A stretch of 12,171 nucleotides of DNA. It comes from Firmicutes bacterium UBA2595. GTDB lineage: Bacteria; Bacillota; Thermincolia; Thermincolales; UBA2595. Positions 1-7,065 of the stretch are shown here, one piece after another. The notes beneath the pieces are model-generated. The model had not been told where the DNA came from. It did no database searches and saw nothing but the letters and a program-made list of their open reading frames with translations. Both the position numbers and the translations under genes were made by a program. Every line of letters begins with the position of its first letter. Within the stretch, counting starts at the first letter, position 1. The DNA is taken from the NCBI GenBank assembly GCA_002339745.1, contig DDKP01000131.1:1-12171 (forward strand), read 5' to 3'.

Positions 1-68
1 GGACAACGGATGGTCCCCGGCAATGGTTACCGCTCGATATACATTCTCCAATATTGTTACACGAACAG
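1..68. other. Sequence beyond the yifB breakpoint, unrelated to yifB
   Basis: Read on the minus strand, YifB similarity stops after the codons for Met-Asn-Pro-Cys (ending at base 69). The family continues with Pro-Cys-Gly-Tyr and a further ~150 residues. None of the three minus-strand frames over bases 68-1 gives anything like that C-terminus; the frame in use stops at 57-59 and the +1-shifted frame, though open to the edge, has no YifB motif. I infer the end of an inserted element or a rearrangement joint. I could not identify the element, because only 68 bases are visible and I see no transposase motif or clear terminal repeat. Confidence 0.45.
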
Positions 69-1133
69 GCACGGGTTCATGGCCGCCACCAGCATTATAT
101 TGGCCGGATACTCTACACTGTAATTAACCCTCGATACGCATACTCTCCCGGCTTCTATAGGCTGCCTCAGTGATTCGAGGGTGTCTTTATTAAACTCGGG
201 GAACTCATCCATGAACAGAATACCGTAATGGGCCAAACTTATCTCTCCCGGTTTGGCGCTGGCTCCTCCCCCGATAATGCCGGCTTTCGAAACACTGTGG
301 TGTGGAGAACGAAACGGTCTGTTTGTTACCAAGGGGTTCCCATTTCTCAACAACCCGGCTACACTGTATATTTTAGTTAATTCTATGGATTCCTCAAAAG
401 TCAGATCCGGAATTATTTGCCCGAGCCGCCTGGCCATCATTGTTTTTCCAGATCCCGGGGGACCTATCATGATGATATTGTGGCCTCCGGCGGCCGCAAC
501 TTCTAGAGAACGCTTGATTTTAAACTGGCCGTAAACATCGGACATATCCTCGCGGCTGGAACGGTCTCCATCACCAATCATGTCTTTTAAATTAGTCTCA
601 TGTCTCCTTATAACTTCCCGCCCGTTAATAAATCGAATTACCTGCTGAAGATTGTGCGCCGGATAAACATTCATATTTTTCACCAGGGCCGCCTCGTCGG
701 CATTCTCCGCCGGGACTATTACCCCTTCTACTCTGGCCTTTTCTTCTACCGCCAAGACACTGGGGAGGATACCGGTAACCCCCCTGACCGAACCGTCCAG
801 TGAAAGCTCACCAAAAAAGACATACTTCTTGTACTTTTCCCTATCCAACTGCCCGGAAGCAGCCAGTACTCCTACGGCTATCGGCAGGTCAAAGACCGGC
901 CCCTCCTTCTTCTGGTCAGCGGGAGCAAGGTTCACGGTAATTCTACCCAGCGGGAACTCCATACCGCTGTTTTTTATAGCTGCTCTTACCCTTTCTCTTG
1001 CTTCCTTCACGGAAGCGTTTGGCAGCCCAACTATGTCAAGGGCCGGCAGGCCATTAGATATGTCCACCTCAACATCTACAATGTACCCCTCCAGTCCAAT
1101 GATTCCTACGCTCTTTACTACTGCTAACAACAC
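57..1133 (-). pseudogene. yifB: YifB/ComM-family Mg-chelatase-like AAA+ ATPase, 3'-truncated
   Basis: The family pairs an N-terminal Lon-protease-like (S5-fold) domain with an AAA+ ATPase. Characterised ComM is a DNA helicase that helps integrate DNA during natural transformation; other members are poorly characterised. Here the N-terminal domain spans about residues 1-170, with family blocks such as DIVGLPNASVKEARERVRAA (34-53). The ATPase has a Walker A GPPGSGKT (224-231), an FRSPHHS block (274-280) and a Walker B ILFMDE (305-310). Intact members are ~510 aa. This one ends at 358, just after MNPC (352-355), so it lacks the Cys-rich loop, the arginine-finger/sensor 2 region and the C-terminal Mg-chelatase domain. 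The GTG at 1133 lies 4 nt from a GGAGGG site. The TTG at 1130 has better spacing (7 nt) and gives the family-like start MLAVVKS. It follows yraN by ~56 bp. It is probably non-functional; family membership is certain. Confidence 0.88.
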
Positions 1134-1148
1134 AATCCCTCCACAATT

Positions 1149-1190
1149 AGTGATTGGTGAACAGTGACTAGCGGCTAGTGGTTAGTAATC
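1149..1190. repeat. Six degenerate tandem heptamers between yraN and yifB
   Basis: On the plus strand bases 1149-1190 divide without gaps into AGTGATT, GGTGAAC, AGTGACT, AGCGGCT, AGTGGTT and AGTAATC. The consensus is about AGTGRYT. The array begins 15 bases upstream of the yifB start and runs into the last base of the yraN stop codon, so it fills most of the spacer. Short heptamer tandem repeats of this kind are known from intergenic regions of other bacteria. No function can be read from this copy. Confidence 0.6.
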
Positions 1191-1549
1191 TAAAAGCAAT
1201 CTTCTATAATCCTGACTGATTGAAGATCGTTATCTTTATTAAGATATATGGAATAAACGTCAAACCTGCATGAACAAAACTTCAAACAGTGTTTTGATAA
1301 ATAATGTACGGCCAAAAGACGTAACTTTTTTTGTTTCCGCCAATCGACAGCCTCTTCCGGAGTCCCGTACCTGGCGCTTTTCCGGGTTTTTACTTCGATA
1401 AATATAATTTTTTTTCCGTCCCGGGCAATAATATCTATCTCTCCGTGCTTACATCTGAAGTTTCGTTCCAATACTGTAAAACCTTTTTCCTGAACCAGTT
1501 TTACCGCTATATCTTCCCCCAAAAACCCTAAAGCTTTTTTATTCCGCAA
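1190..1549 (-). CDS. yraN: YraN family (UPF0102) protein with endonuclease-like fold
   Basis: This is a soluble cytoplasmic protein of the UPF0102/YraN family, which has the restriction-endonuclease-like (PD-(D/E)XK) fold. No role is firmly established. From the TTG at 1549 it has 119 residues, the usual family length, and begins MRNKKALGFLGEDIA as the family does. The fold signature is visible as GEID (Glu37, Asp39) followed by FIEVKTR (Glu52, Lys54), and then YGTPEEAVDWRKQKKL. The TTG start has a GGGGTG site 6 nt upstream and a promoter-like element just beyond it. The same frame stays open upstream to a TTG at 1672 with a much stronger AGGAGG site, which would add 41 residues starting with transposon-derived sequence. 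I prefer the short start because it matches the family, but an automatic annotation may use 1672. yraN next to yifB is a common pairing. Confidence 0.87.
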   Translation of the reverse strand: MRNKKALGFLGEDIAVKLVQEKGFTVLERNFRCKHGEIDIIARDGKKIIFIEVKTRKSARYGTPEEAVDWRKQKKLRLLAVHYLSKHCLKFCSCRFDVYSIYLNKDNDLQSVRIIEDCF

Positions 1550-1568
1550 ACATAACACCCCATCAGTG

Positions 1569-1597
1569 ATTATAACATACCATATGTTTCCTGTTGA
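1569..1597 (-). promoter_or_regulatory. Candidate promoter for yraN-yifB
   Basis: On the minus strand a perfect TATAAT -10 box (1574-1569) lies 17 bp downstream of TCAACA (1597-1592), which matches 4 of 6 positions of a -35 box. Transcription would begin near 1562, only a dozen bases before the preferred TTG start of yraN at 1549. This would make yraN-yifB independent of the nuo operon and of the transposon remnant. It is a pattern match only. Confidence 0.4.
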
Positions 1598-1606
1598 CAC
1601 TGCTGT

Positions 1607-1672
1607 TATTGTTTTAAGGCGGTCAGCCTGTTCTTTAGTTGGCTCAAGTTTGATTTTTACGGTTATTTGCAA
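1607..1672 (-). pseudogene. TnpB (IS200/IS605 OrfB) N-terminal fragment, in frame with yraN
   Basis: The first ~22 codons from the TTG at 1672 read MQITVKIKLEPTKEQADRLK, which matches the N-terminal strand of TnpB proteins of IS200/IS605 elements (typically ...KLLPTKEQ...LL). TnpB is an RNA-guided nuclease of ~370-400 aa, and all catalytic RuvC and zinc-finger regions are absent here. A strong AGGAGGTG site overlaps the end of the preceding tnpA fragment, as in intact tnpA-tnpB pairs. Similarity fades after about residue 22. The frame then continues without a stop for about 19 residues of unrecognised sequence into YraN. Confidence 0.68.
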
Positions 1673-1676
1673 TTTT

Positions 1677-1805
1677 TCACCTCCTTTGCGAAGTTTTTTG
1701 GCTTTCGATGTATTGCTTGATTACCGAAAGTGGCGCACCGCCTAAAGTGGCAACAAAATAGCTGTTTGTCCAAAGAGTAGGCAGTTTAGTTGTTAGATTT
1801 TCCAT
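1677..1805 (-). pseudogene. TnpA (IS200/IS605, Y1 transposase) C-terminal fragment
   Basis: An ATG-initiated 42-codon frame carries a segment around PTLWTNSYFVATLGGAP (residues 9-25) followed by VIKQYIESQ. This is the C-terminal part of Y1 transposases of IS200/IS605 elements. The catalytic tyrosine and the downstream glutamine of the YxxxQ motif are present (Tyr32, Gln36). Full-length TnpA is ~130-155 aa, so the N-terminal two thirds, including the metal-binding HUH motif, are missing and the fragment cannot be an active transposase. The first ~6 residues are probably not TnpA sequence. The stop codon lies 4 bp before the TnpB start, and the tnpB ribosome site lies inside the tnpA end. Confidence 0.75.
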
Positions 1806-1849
1806 ATTTGTAGTATACTACTTATTAGCATCTAACACAAACAAAGTTA

Positions 1850-1884
1850 AACCTATTTAAAAACATCGAGTTTTTCAATAGGTT
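1850..1884. repeat. Imperfect hairpin, 14-bp stem
   Basis: AACCTATT (1850-1857) pairs with AATAGGTT (1877-1884). After one T/C mismatch, AAAAAC (1859-1864) pairs with GTTTTT (1870-1875), leaving a 5-base loop. It has no T-run positioned to make it a normal terminator for either strand. It sits between the right-end-like sequence and the tnpA fragment. It may be a hairpin belonging to the transposon debris; this is inference. Confidence 0.5.
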
Positions 1885-1886
1885 CT

Positions 1887-1925
1887 GCCTTATATCCCCA
1901 TAGCTGAAGCCAGGAGCTTTGCGGC
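1887..1925 (-). mobile_element. Sequence like an IS200/IS605 right end (remnant)
   Basis: On the minus strand this contains AAGCTCCTGGCTTCAGCTAT followed by GGGGATAT. It resembles the subterminal hairpin found downstream of tnpB in many IS200/IS605 elements, where AAGCCC, a GGCT..AGCC core and GTGGGGA are typical. Here the stem is decayed, with several mismatches. It lies upstream of the tnpA fragment, so it would belong to a second, otherwise lost copy or to a rearranged element. The assignment rests on memory of the family consensus. Confidence 0.4.
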
Positions 1926-1956
1926 AATTTCGGTAAATTTACTAGAATCACATCAA

Positions 1957-1990
1957 TAAAAAAAGTAACCTCATGTAGAATTACACGAGG
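1957..1990 (-). terminator. Rho-independent terminator of the nuo operon
   Basis: On the minus strand CCTCGTGTA (1990-1982) pairs with TACATGAGG (1977-1969) over 9 bp with one G-T wobble and a 4-base loop. It is followed by TTAC and a run of seven T (1964-1958). It lies 86 bp past the nuoN stop codon and upstream of the transposon debris, so it should end nuo transcription before yraN. The plus strand has no T-run after the stem, so it acts in one direction only. Confidence 0.8.
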
Positions 1991-2075
1991 CTTAGTTTCT
2001 CATTGCTTATATTAACCTATTGGTTTTTTTGTTTTCAGGGTAGCCCTTTCTCGGGATTTGTACAGTATTATTCTT

Positions 2076-3509
2076 CTAGAAGAACAATGCTTTGGCGGCG
2101 ATGTTGGCTAAAACCGATAACGGTTCCGGATATATACCCAGGAATACTGTTATAATCATAGTCATCAGCAGTGTTGCCTTGGCTCCCACAGGAACTGTTA
2201 TCGGTGTGTTGTCAGTGGGCTCAGCCATGTACATAACCTTGGCAACTGACAAATAGTAGTATACGGACGCCATACTCATCAGGAGACCGATAACAACCAG
2301 CCAGAGATAACCCTGATTAACGATTGACGAGAACAGGTAGAACTTTCCGGCAAAGCCTGCCAATGGAGGAATCCCGGCCATTGACAGCAGGCACACGGTA
2401 AGAACTGCTGCCATCAGCGGAGAACGCTGGGCCAATCCGGCATAATCCTTAATCTCGTCACTTCCGGTGTTGGCCGAGAAGTTCATTACAACTGTAAAGG
2501 CGCCGATGGTGGCAAAAACATACAACATGGCGTAAAATGCCACGCCTTTTACACCGGCGGCATTAGCTGCCACAACTCCGGTCAGGATATATCCGGCCTG
2601 AGCAATACTAGAATAAGCCAGCATCCTTTTAATGTTTGTCTGGGGAATAGCCACCAGGTTTCCTATGATGATAGTCAGCGCGGCCAGGGCGGCAAAAAGA
2701 ACCTTCCATTGAGCCCCGTATGCCGGGAAGGCAACAATGAACAGCCTGACTATGGCCGCAAAGGCTGCAGCCTTTGACCCGACTGCCAGAAAAGCGGTAA
2801 CCGGGGTAGGCGCGCCTTCATAAACATCAGGAGACCACATTTGGAAAGGAACAGCAGAAATCTTGAACCCTAATCCGGCTACCAGGAACACGATACCTAC
2901 TATCAAAGCAGGAGGCATAGCCGACATCTCGCTGATTTTTACAGCAACATCGGCTATTACTATAGTTCCGGTCATACCATAAACCAAGCTCAAGCCATAG
3001 AGTAAAATTCCCGATGACATGGCGCCAAGAAGCAGGTATTTTACACCAGCCTCTACGGATTTGCTCTCAGTCTTTTGATACCCCGTCAGAATATAGAAGG
3101 TAATGGTCATGGTTTCCAGGGCCAGATACAGGGTGATGAAGTCACCGGCTGATGACAGAATCATCATCCCCAGGGTGGCAAAAACCAGCATAATAAAGAA
3201 TTCACCGTAATTGGCGCTAATCTTTCTCACATAAAGTGTGGCAGCCAGTGAAACCAGTATAGCTGCTACAAGAAACAGTTGCTTGAAAAAGACGGAGAAA
3301 TCGTCTACTATATACATTCCCTCAAACAAACTCGAGTTGATCCCGTAAAACCCGAAGCTGACCAGGAGTATCCCGGCGAGGCCGATAGTCACAAGGTAAC
3401 CCAGGCCGTACCTCTGTTCCCTGGGAACCACGAGCCCGATTACTAAAACAACTAAAGCCAGAAGGGCGGTTGCAATTTCAATAGTCAGCAAGGAGTAGTT
3501 TATTTCCAT
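2076..3509 (-). CDS. nuoN: Complex I subunit NuoN, antiporter-like membrane protein
   Basis: NuoN is one of the three Mrp-antiporter-like subunits of the membrane arm and carries one of the proton channels. The 477 residues, about 14 hydrophobic segments, match the usual length. The polar chain residues expected from the family are present: Glu132 in LALETMTI (TM5), Lys216 in GLGFKISAVPF (TM7), Lys246 in GSKAAAF (TM8) and Lys389 in GFAGKFYLF (TM12). The block MWSPDVYEGAPTPVTAF (224-240) is diagnostic. The ATG at 3509 overlaps the nuoM stop as TAATG, with GGAGGG 8 nt upstream, so the two are translationally coupled. It is the last gene of the operon. The stop codon sits in a 14-bp palindrome that is probably chance. 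Confidence 0.97.
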   Translation of the reverse strand: MEINYSLLTIEIATALLALVVLVIGLVVPREQRYGLGYLVTIGLAGILLVSFGFYGINSSLFEGMYIVDDFSVFFKQLFLVAAILVSLAATLYVRKISANYGEFFIMLVFATLGMMILSSAGDFITLYLALETMTITFYILTGYQKTESKSVEAGVKYLLLGAMSSGILLYGLSLVYGMTGTIVIADVAVKISEMSAMPPALIVGIVFLVAGLGFKISAVPFQMWSPDVYEGAPTPVTAFLAVGSKAAAFAAIVRLFIVAFPAYGAQWKVLFAALAALTIIIGNLVAIPQTNIKRMLAYSSIAQAGYILTGVVAANAAGVKGVAFYAMLYVFATIGAFTVVMNFSANTGSDEIKDYAGLAQRSPLMAAVLTVCLLSMAGIPPLAGFAGKFYLFSSIVNQGYLWLVVIGLLMSMASVYYYLSVAKVMYMAEPTDNTPITVPVGAKATLLMTMIITVFLGIYPEPLSVLANIAAKALFF

Positions 3510-5062
3510 TAGATGTTCCCTCCCATCTGAGATGCAACCCTGGCTGCGTCAACCAGTTTGGCTGCGATAGGCTGCATTCCGGAATTCACCATATCCATAA
3601 GCAATGAGGGGAATACTCCAAAGGTTACAATAAACGCTATCAGAACAACGACCGGAATCCAGTAAGAACCTCTGATGTCTTCCACATGGTCCCACTCTTC
3701 CTTGCGCGGTCCGAAGAGCACATTGGCCACCATTCTCAGAACGTAGACGGCGCCCAGGACAACACCTGTCAGGGCTATAATGGCCGGTATGCGGAGAGAG
3801 GCTTCTTTAAATGCTCCGACAAAGGTAGTAAACTCGGGCACGAAACTGACCAGGCCCGGCAGACCTGCTGAAGCCATGGCTGCAACCACAAAACCGGCAG
3901 CAGCCACCGGCATCTGGTGGGCCAGTCCGCCCAGGTCGGGGATGTACCGGGTTTTGGTTGCCCCGTAAATATAGCCTACCATGGAAAAGAAGAGGGCTGA
4001 CATTACACCGTGAGCAAACATGTTGGCTACAGCGCCGTTTAAGCCAATGATGTTCAGCGAAGCGAAACCGATCAGGACAAACCCCATGTGGCTGACGCTG
4101 GAGTAACCGACAACATACTTCATATCTTTCTGAGCAAGGCAGATCAATGCGGCGTAAACAACATTCCCCACTGCTAAAATAGCTATCAACGGAGCCCAGA
4201 ACTTGGCCCCCAGGGGCAGGATAAAGAATCCAATCCTGATTAAACCGTAGCCGCCAATCTTTTTCAATACGCCGGCGTGAATCATCGATACGGCGGTAGG
4301 AGCTCCGGCGTACCCGTCGGGTGACCAGGAATGGAAGGGAAACATTGAAAGCAGTACGGTAAATCCAAATCCCATCATGCCAAAAACGATAATCTGGAAT
4401 TGTTGGTCAAACTGGCTGGATAGACTGGCCAGGGTGGCAATGTCAAAGGTCGGCAAGCCGCGCATCTCCGCAGCTTCCATGTACAGCCAGATCATAGCGG
4501 CAAGAAGGAACGCGCTTCCAACCAGGAGGTAAATCGTCAGCTTCATACCTGCGTACTCCTTGGTAACGTCCTTGGTCTTACTACCGCTGCCCCAGATAAT
4601 TACCATGATGTAGATGGGAATCACTACTACTTCGTAGAACAGGAAGAAGATAAACAGGTCGCGGGCCACGAATGTTCCCATAACACCAACGATTAGGATC
4701 ATGAGCAGGATATAAAACTCTTTGGCGCGTTTCTCCACACTCCAGGACCGTGAAAACACGGCCGTAAAACCGATGACATTGGTCAGCAGCAACATCGGCA
4801 GGCTGAACCCGTCTACTCCCAGGGAATAAACCACACCAAGGTCGCTTACCCATGGGATATCTTCGGTGAAGGCCATTCCACCCGTATCCAGGTGCTGGGT
4901 GTAGTAAACAAAGTAAATTACAATCGTTAGAGCCAACGAGATAAAGGTACTAATACCTGCAACAGCCTTGATGATTCTCGATTCTTCCTTGGGGATAAAT
5001 ACGCTGATAAGCGCTCCGACAACAGGCGCCAGTAATATGACAGTCAATACCGGGAAATCCAT
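3509..5062 (-). CDS. nuoM: Complex I subunit NuoM, antiporter-like membrane protein
   Basis: NuoM is the central antiporter-like proton-channel subunit of the membrane arm. It has 517 residues and about 14 membrane segments, the normal size. Glu144 in LFYEVVVIPIY (TM5) and Glu410 in SFVPEFTTF (TM12, equivalent to E. coli Glu407) are present, as are SSVSHMGF (321-328) and HSWSPDGYAGAPTAVSMIHAG (244-264; His244, Trp246, Pro248). Odd point: a gap-free alignment from memory to E. coli NuoM puts Leu237 where the essential TM7 Lys234 should be. TM8 keeps the Lys265 equivalent (Lys268) and has an extra lysine beside it (Lys267). The ATG at 5062 shares one base with the nuoL stop (TAATG) and has AGGAGG within the nuoL end. 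Confidence 0.97.
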   Translation of the reverse strand: MDFPVLTVILLAPVVGALISVFIPKEESRIIKAVAGISTFISLALTIVIYFVYYTQHLDTGGMAFTEDIPWVSDLGVVYSLGVDGFSLPMLLLTNVIGFTAVFSRSWSVEKRAKEFYILLMILIVGVMGTFVARDLFIFFLFYEVVVIPIYIMVIIWGSGSKTKDVTKEYAGMKLTIYLLVGSAFLLAAMIWLYMEAAEMRGLPTFDIATLASLSSQFDQQFQIIVFGMMGFGFTVLLSMFPFHSWSPDGYAGAPTAVSMIHAGVLKKIGGYGLIRIGFFILPLGAKFWAPLIAILAVGNVVYAALICLAQKDMKYVVGYSSVSHMGFVLIGFASLNIIGLNGAVANMFAHGVMSALFFSMVGYIYGATKTRYIPDLGGLAHQMPVAAAGFVVAAMASAGLPGLVSFVPEFTTFVGAFKEASLRIPAIIALTGVVLGAVYVLRMVANVLFGPRKEEWDHVEDIRGSYWIPVVVLIAFIVTFGVFPSLLMDMVNSGMQPIAAKLVDAARVASQMGGNI

Positions 5063-7032
5063 TACCTTCCACCTCCTAACAGGCTCAGGCTGGCTACACT
5101 GGTATCAGCAAAACTCATGATGATTACCAGTACCACAACTCCTGCGAACAGCACCAGCGCATAATGCTGCATTTTACCGGTCTGTACCCTTCTGAATACA
5201 CTGCCCAGAACTTTTGTCGTTTTGGCAACGCCGTCCACGACACCGTCAACGATATGCATATCTACCCACCAGAGCGCTCTGCCTATACCGTCAATGATGT
5301 TATGAATAATCCAAAGATATAGTTCATCAACGTAAAACTTATTGAACGACAGCTTGTATAGCGGGGCAAACTTCTTGGCCAGTTCTTCATGAGAGATAGC
5401 ATTTTTCCAATAAATAGCGATTGCGCCTCCGATACCTATCAACGCCAGTACAGTCGAGCTGATAATCAGCGTCCAGTTGGCGTGGACAATTTCAAATTCA
5501 CCCATTCGAACAAAGTACCCGAAGGCCTTCCCTTCTGTGAGTCCCGGCCAGCCTACCCAACCGCCGACCACTGACAGGATGCCCAGAACGACCAGGGGCA
5601 TAGCCATGGAAAAAGGAGACTCGTGAGGATGGGCATGCTTGTCACGGAGTTCGCCATGGAAACAGATAAAGAACATCCTGAACATGTAGAATGCTGTCAT
5701 CATGGCTGTCATGGATGCCATAATGAACAACAGGGTATAGAGACCCTGGAACGGACCATGGGCGTGTCCCGACAGCGTAGAGTTAGCCCAGACAACTTCC
5801 AGAATCAGGTCTTTGCTGAAGAAACCGGCAAACGGGAATATACCCGCGATAGCCAGGCAACCGATCAGGAACGTCCAGTATGTTATCGGCATGTATTTCT
5901 TCAAGCCTCCGTATTTCCAGATGTCTGCCTCATTGTGCATGGCGTGGAGAACACTGCCGGCCCCGAGGAACATCAGTGCTTTAAAGAAGGCGTGGGTCAT
6001 CAGGTGGAACATGCTGGCGGTCAGGCTGCCGGCACCCAGGGCCAGCATCATGTAGCCCAGCTGGGACACCGTAGAATATGCCAGGATTTTCTTCATCTCC
6101 GTCTGGGTTATGGCGATACTGGCAGCGAAAAGTGCGGTAAATGCACCCATAAAGGCCACGAATGCCATAGCGCCAGGAACGGTTTTAAACAGGAACAGGG
6201 TCCGGCCCACGAGGTAAACTCCGGCCACAACCATTGTCGCGGCATGAATCAGCGCGCTGACCGGAGTAGGACCTTCCATGGCATCGGGAAGCCAGACGTG
6301 CAGAGGAAACTGACCTGATTTGCCAATGGGGCCAAGGAACAGGATAGCCGCAATAAGTGTCAGAGCTCCTGCCGTTAAGCCATATTCAGTAAAGTTGGGA
6401 ATCCTGACAGCCAACTCCTGCAGGTCCAGGGTTCCAAAGAATATCTGTAACAGAAGGATGCCCATCAAAAGTCCGAAATCACCGGTACGTGTAGTAATGA
6501 AAGCTTTTTTGGCGGCTTCCCGCGCCGAGTACTTATACCACCAGAAACCGATCAGCAGGTATGAACACAGGCCTACAAGTTCCCAGAAAACGAACATCTG
6601 TAAAAGGTTGGGGGCAATAACCAGTCCCAGCATTGACATGGCAAAGAGGGACAGGTACGCGTAAAATACGGAAAATCCTTTATCACCGTGCATGTAGCCT
6701 ATGGAATAAATCTGCACCAGGGCTGCCACAAGGGTTACCACGAACAGCATCATAGCGGAAGTGGGATCTATCTGGAAACCCATTTCTATTTTCAGCCCGC
6801 TCATGCTAAACCAGGTTACAGCCTTCTTGAACGGTTCTTCAACAAATTTTTCACCGCCCTGGATTACCCCTATCCCAATGCTAATAGCCATTATAAATGA
6901 GATCAGGATACATGTAATTGATACAAATGCACTGACTCTCGGCAACGGTCTCAATACCAGGACTATCAGCGCGAAAGCGACGGCCGGTAGGAAGGGAATT
7001 AACCAGGCGTTGTTAAGGGAAAATTCAATCAT
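5062..7032 (-). CDS. nuoL: Complex I subunit NuoL, antiporter-like membrane protein
   Basis: NuoL is the distal antiporter-like subunit of the membrane arm. The 656 residues include the usual C-terminal extension: an amphipathic stretch with KFYVDELYLW, then WWVDMHIVDG, then a last membrane helix (about 630-645). This corresponds to the lateral helix that runs along the arm. The proton-channel residues are in place: Glu151 in WELVGLCSYLLIGFW (TM5), Lys238 in GPIGKSGQFPLHVWLPDAME (TM7), the lysine of HAFFKALMFLG, and the Lys-Asp pair in GFFSKDLIL (TM12). The start at 7032 is an ATG with only a weak AGGTG site about 12 nt upstream, 33 bp after nuoK. Compared with nuoM and nuoN, translation entry looks weak. 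Confidence 0.97.
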   Translation of the reverse strand: MIEFSLNNAWLIPFLPAVAFALIVLVLRPLPRVSAFVSITCILISFIMAISIGIGVIQGGEKFVEEPFKKAVTWFSMSGLKIEMGFQIDPTSAMMLFVVTLVAALVQIYSIGYMHGDKGFSVFYAYLSLFAMSMLGLVIAPNLLQMFVFWELVGLCSYLLIGFWWYKYSAREAAKKAFITTRTGDFGLLMGILLLQIFFGTLDLQELAVRIPNFTEYGLTAGALTLIAAILFLGPIGKSGQFPLHVWLPDAMEGPTPVSALIHAATMVVAGVYLVGRTLFLFKTVPGAMAFVAFMGAFTALFAASIAITQTEMKKILAYSTVSQLGYMMLALGAGSLTASMFHLMTHAFFKALMFLGAGSVLHAMHNEADIWKYGGLKKYMPITYWTFLIGCLAIAGIFPFAGFFSKDLILEVVWANSTLSGHAHGPFQGLYTLLFIMASMTAMMTAFYMFRMFFICFHGELRDKHAHPHESPFSMAMPLVVLGILSVVGGWVGWPGLTEGKAFGYFVRMGEFEIVHANWTLIISSTVLALIGIGGAIAIYWKNAISHEELAKKFAPLYKLSFNKFYVDELYLWIIHNIIDGIGRALWWVDMHIVDGVVDGVAKTTKVLGSVFRRVQTGKMQHYALVLFAGVVVLVIIMSFADTSVASLSLLGGGR

Positions 7033-7065
7033 ATTGTTCTTTGCACCTACCTTCGTTAGTAGAAA

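Noticed and set aside
1810..1821. Perfect 12-bp palindrome GTAGTATACTAC before the tnpA fragment
   Set aside because: Several such palindromes are expected by chance in a window of this size. It could be part of a transposon end, but nothing else supports that.
2014..2030. AACC-TATT-GGTT followed by seven T on the plus strand, terminator-like
   Set aside because: The stem is only 4 bp and no plus-strand gene ends upstream of it.
2071..2084. Perfect 14-bp palindrome TTCTTCTAGAAGAA across the nuoN stop codon
   Set aside because: About one perfect 14-bp palindrome is expected by chance in 12 kb. It has no loop or T-run and overlaps the coding end, so I give it no function.
5623..6318. Long open frame on the plus strand opposite nuoL
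   Set aside because: The predicted 231 residues are rich in His, Gln, Gly and Cys with no family motif, and the frame lies wholly inside nuoL. It is a shadow of the real gene.
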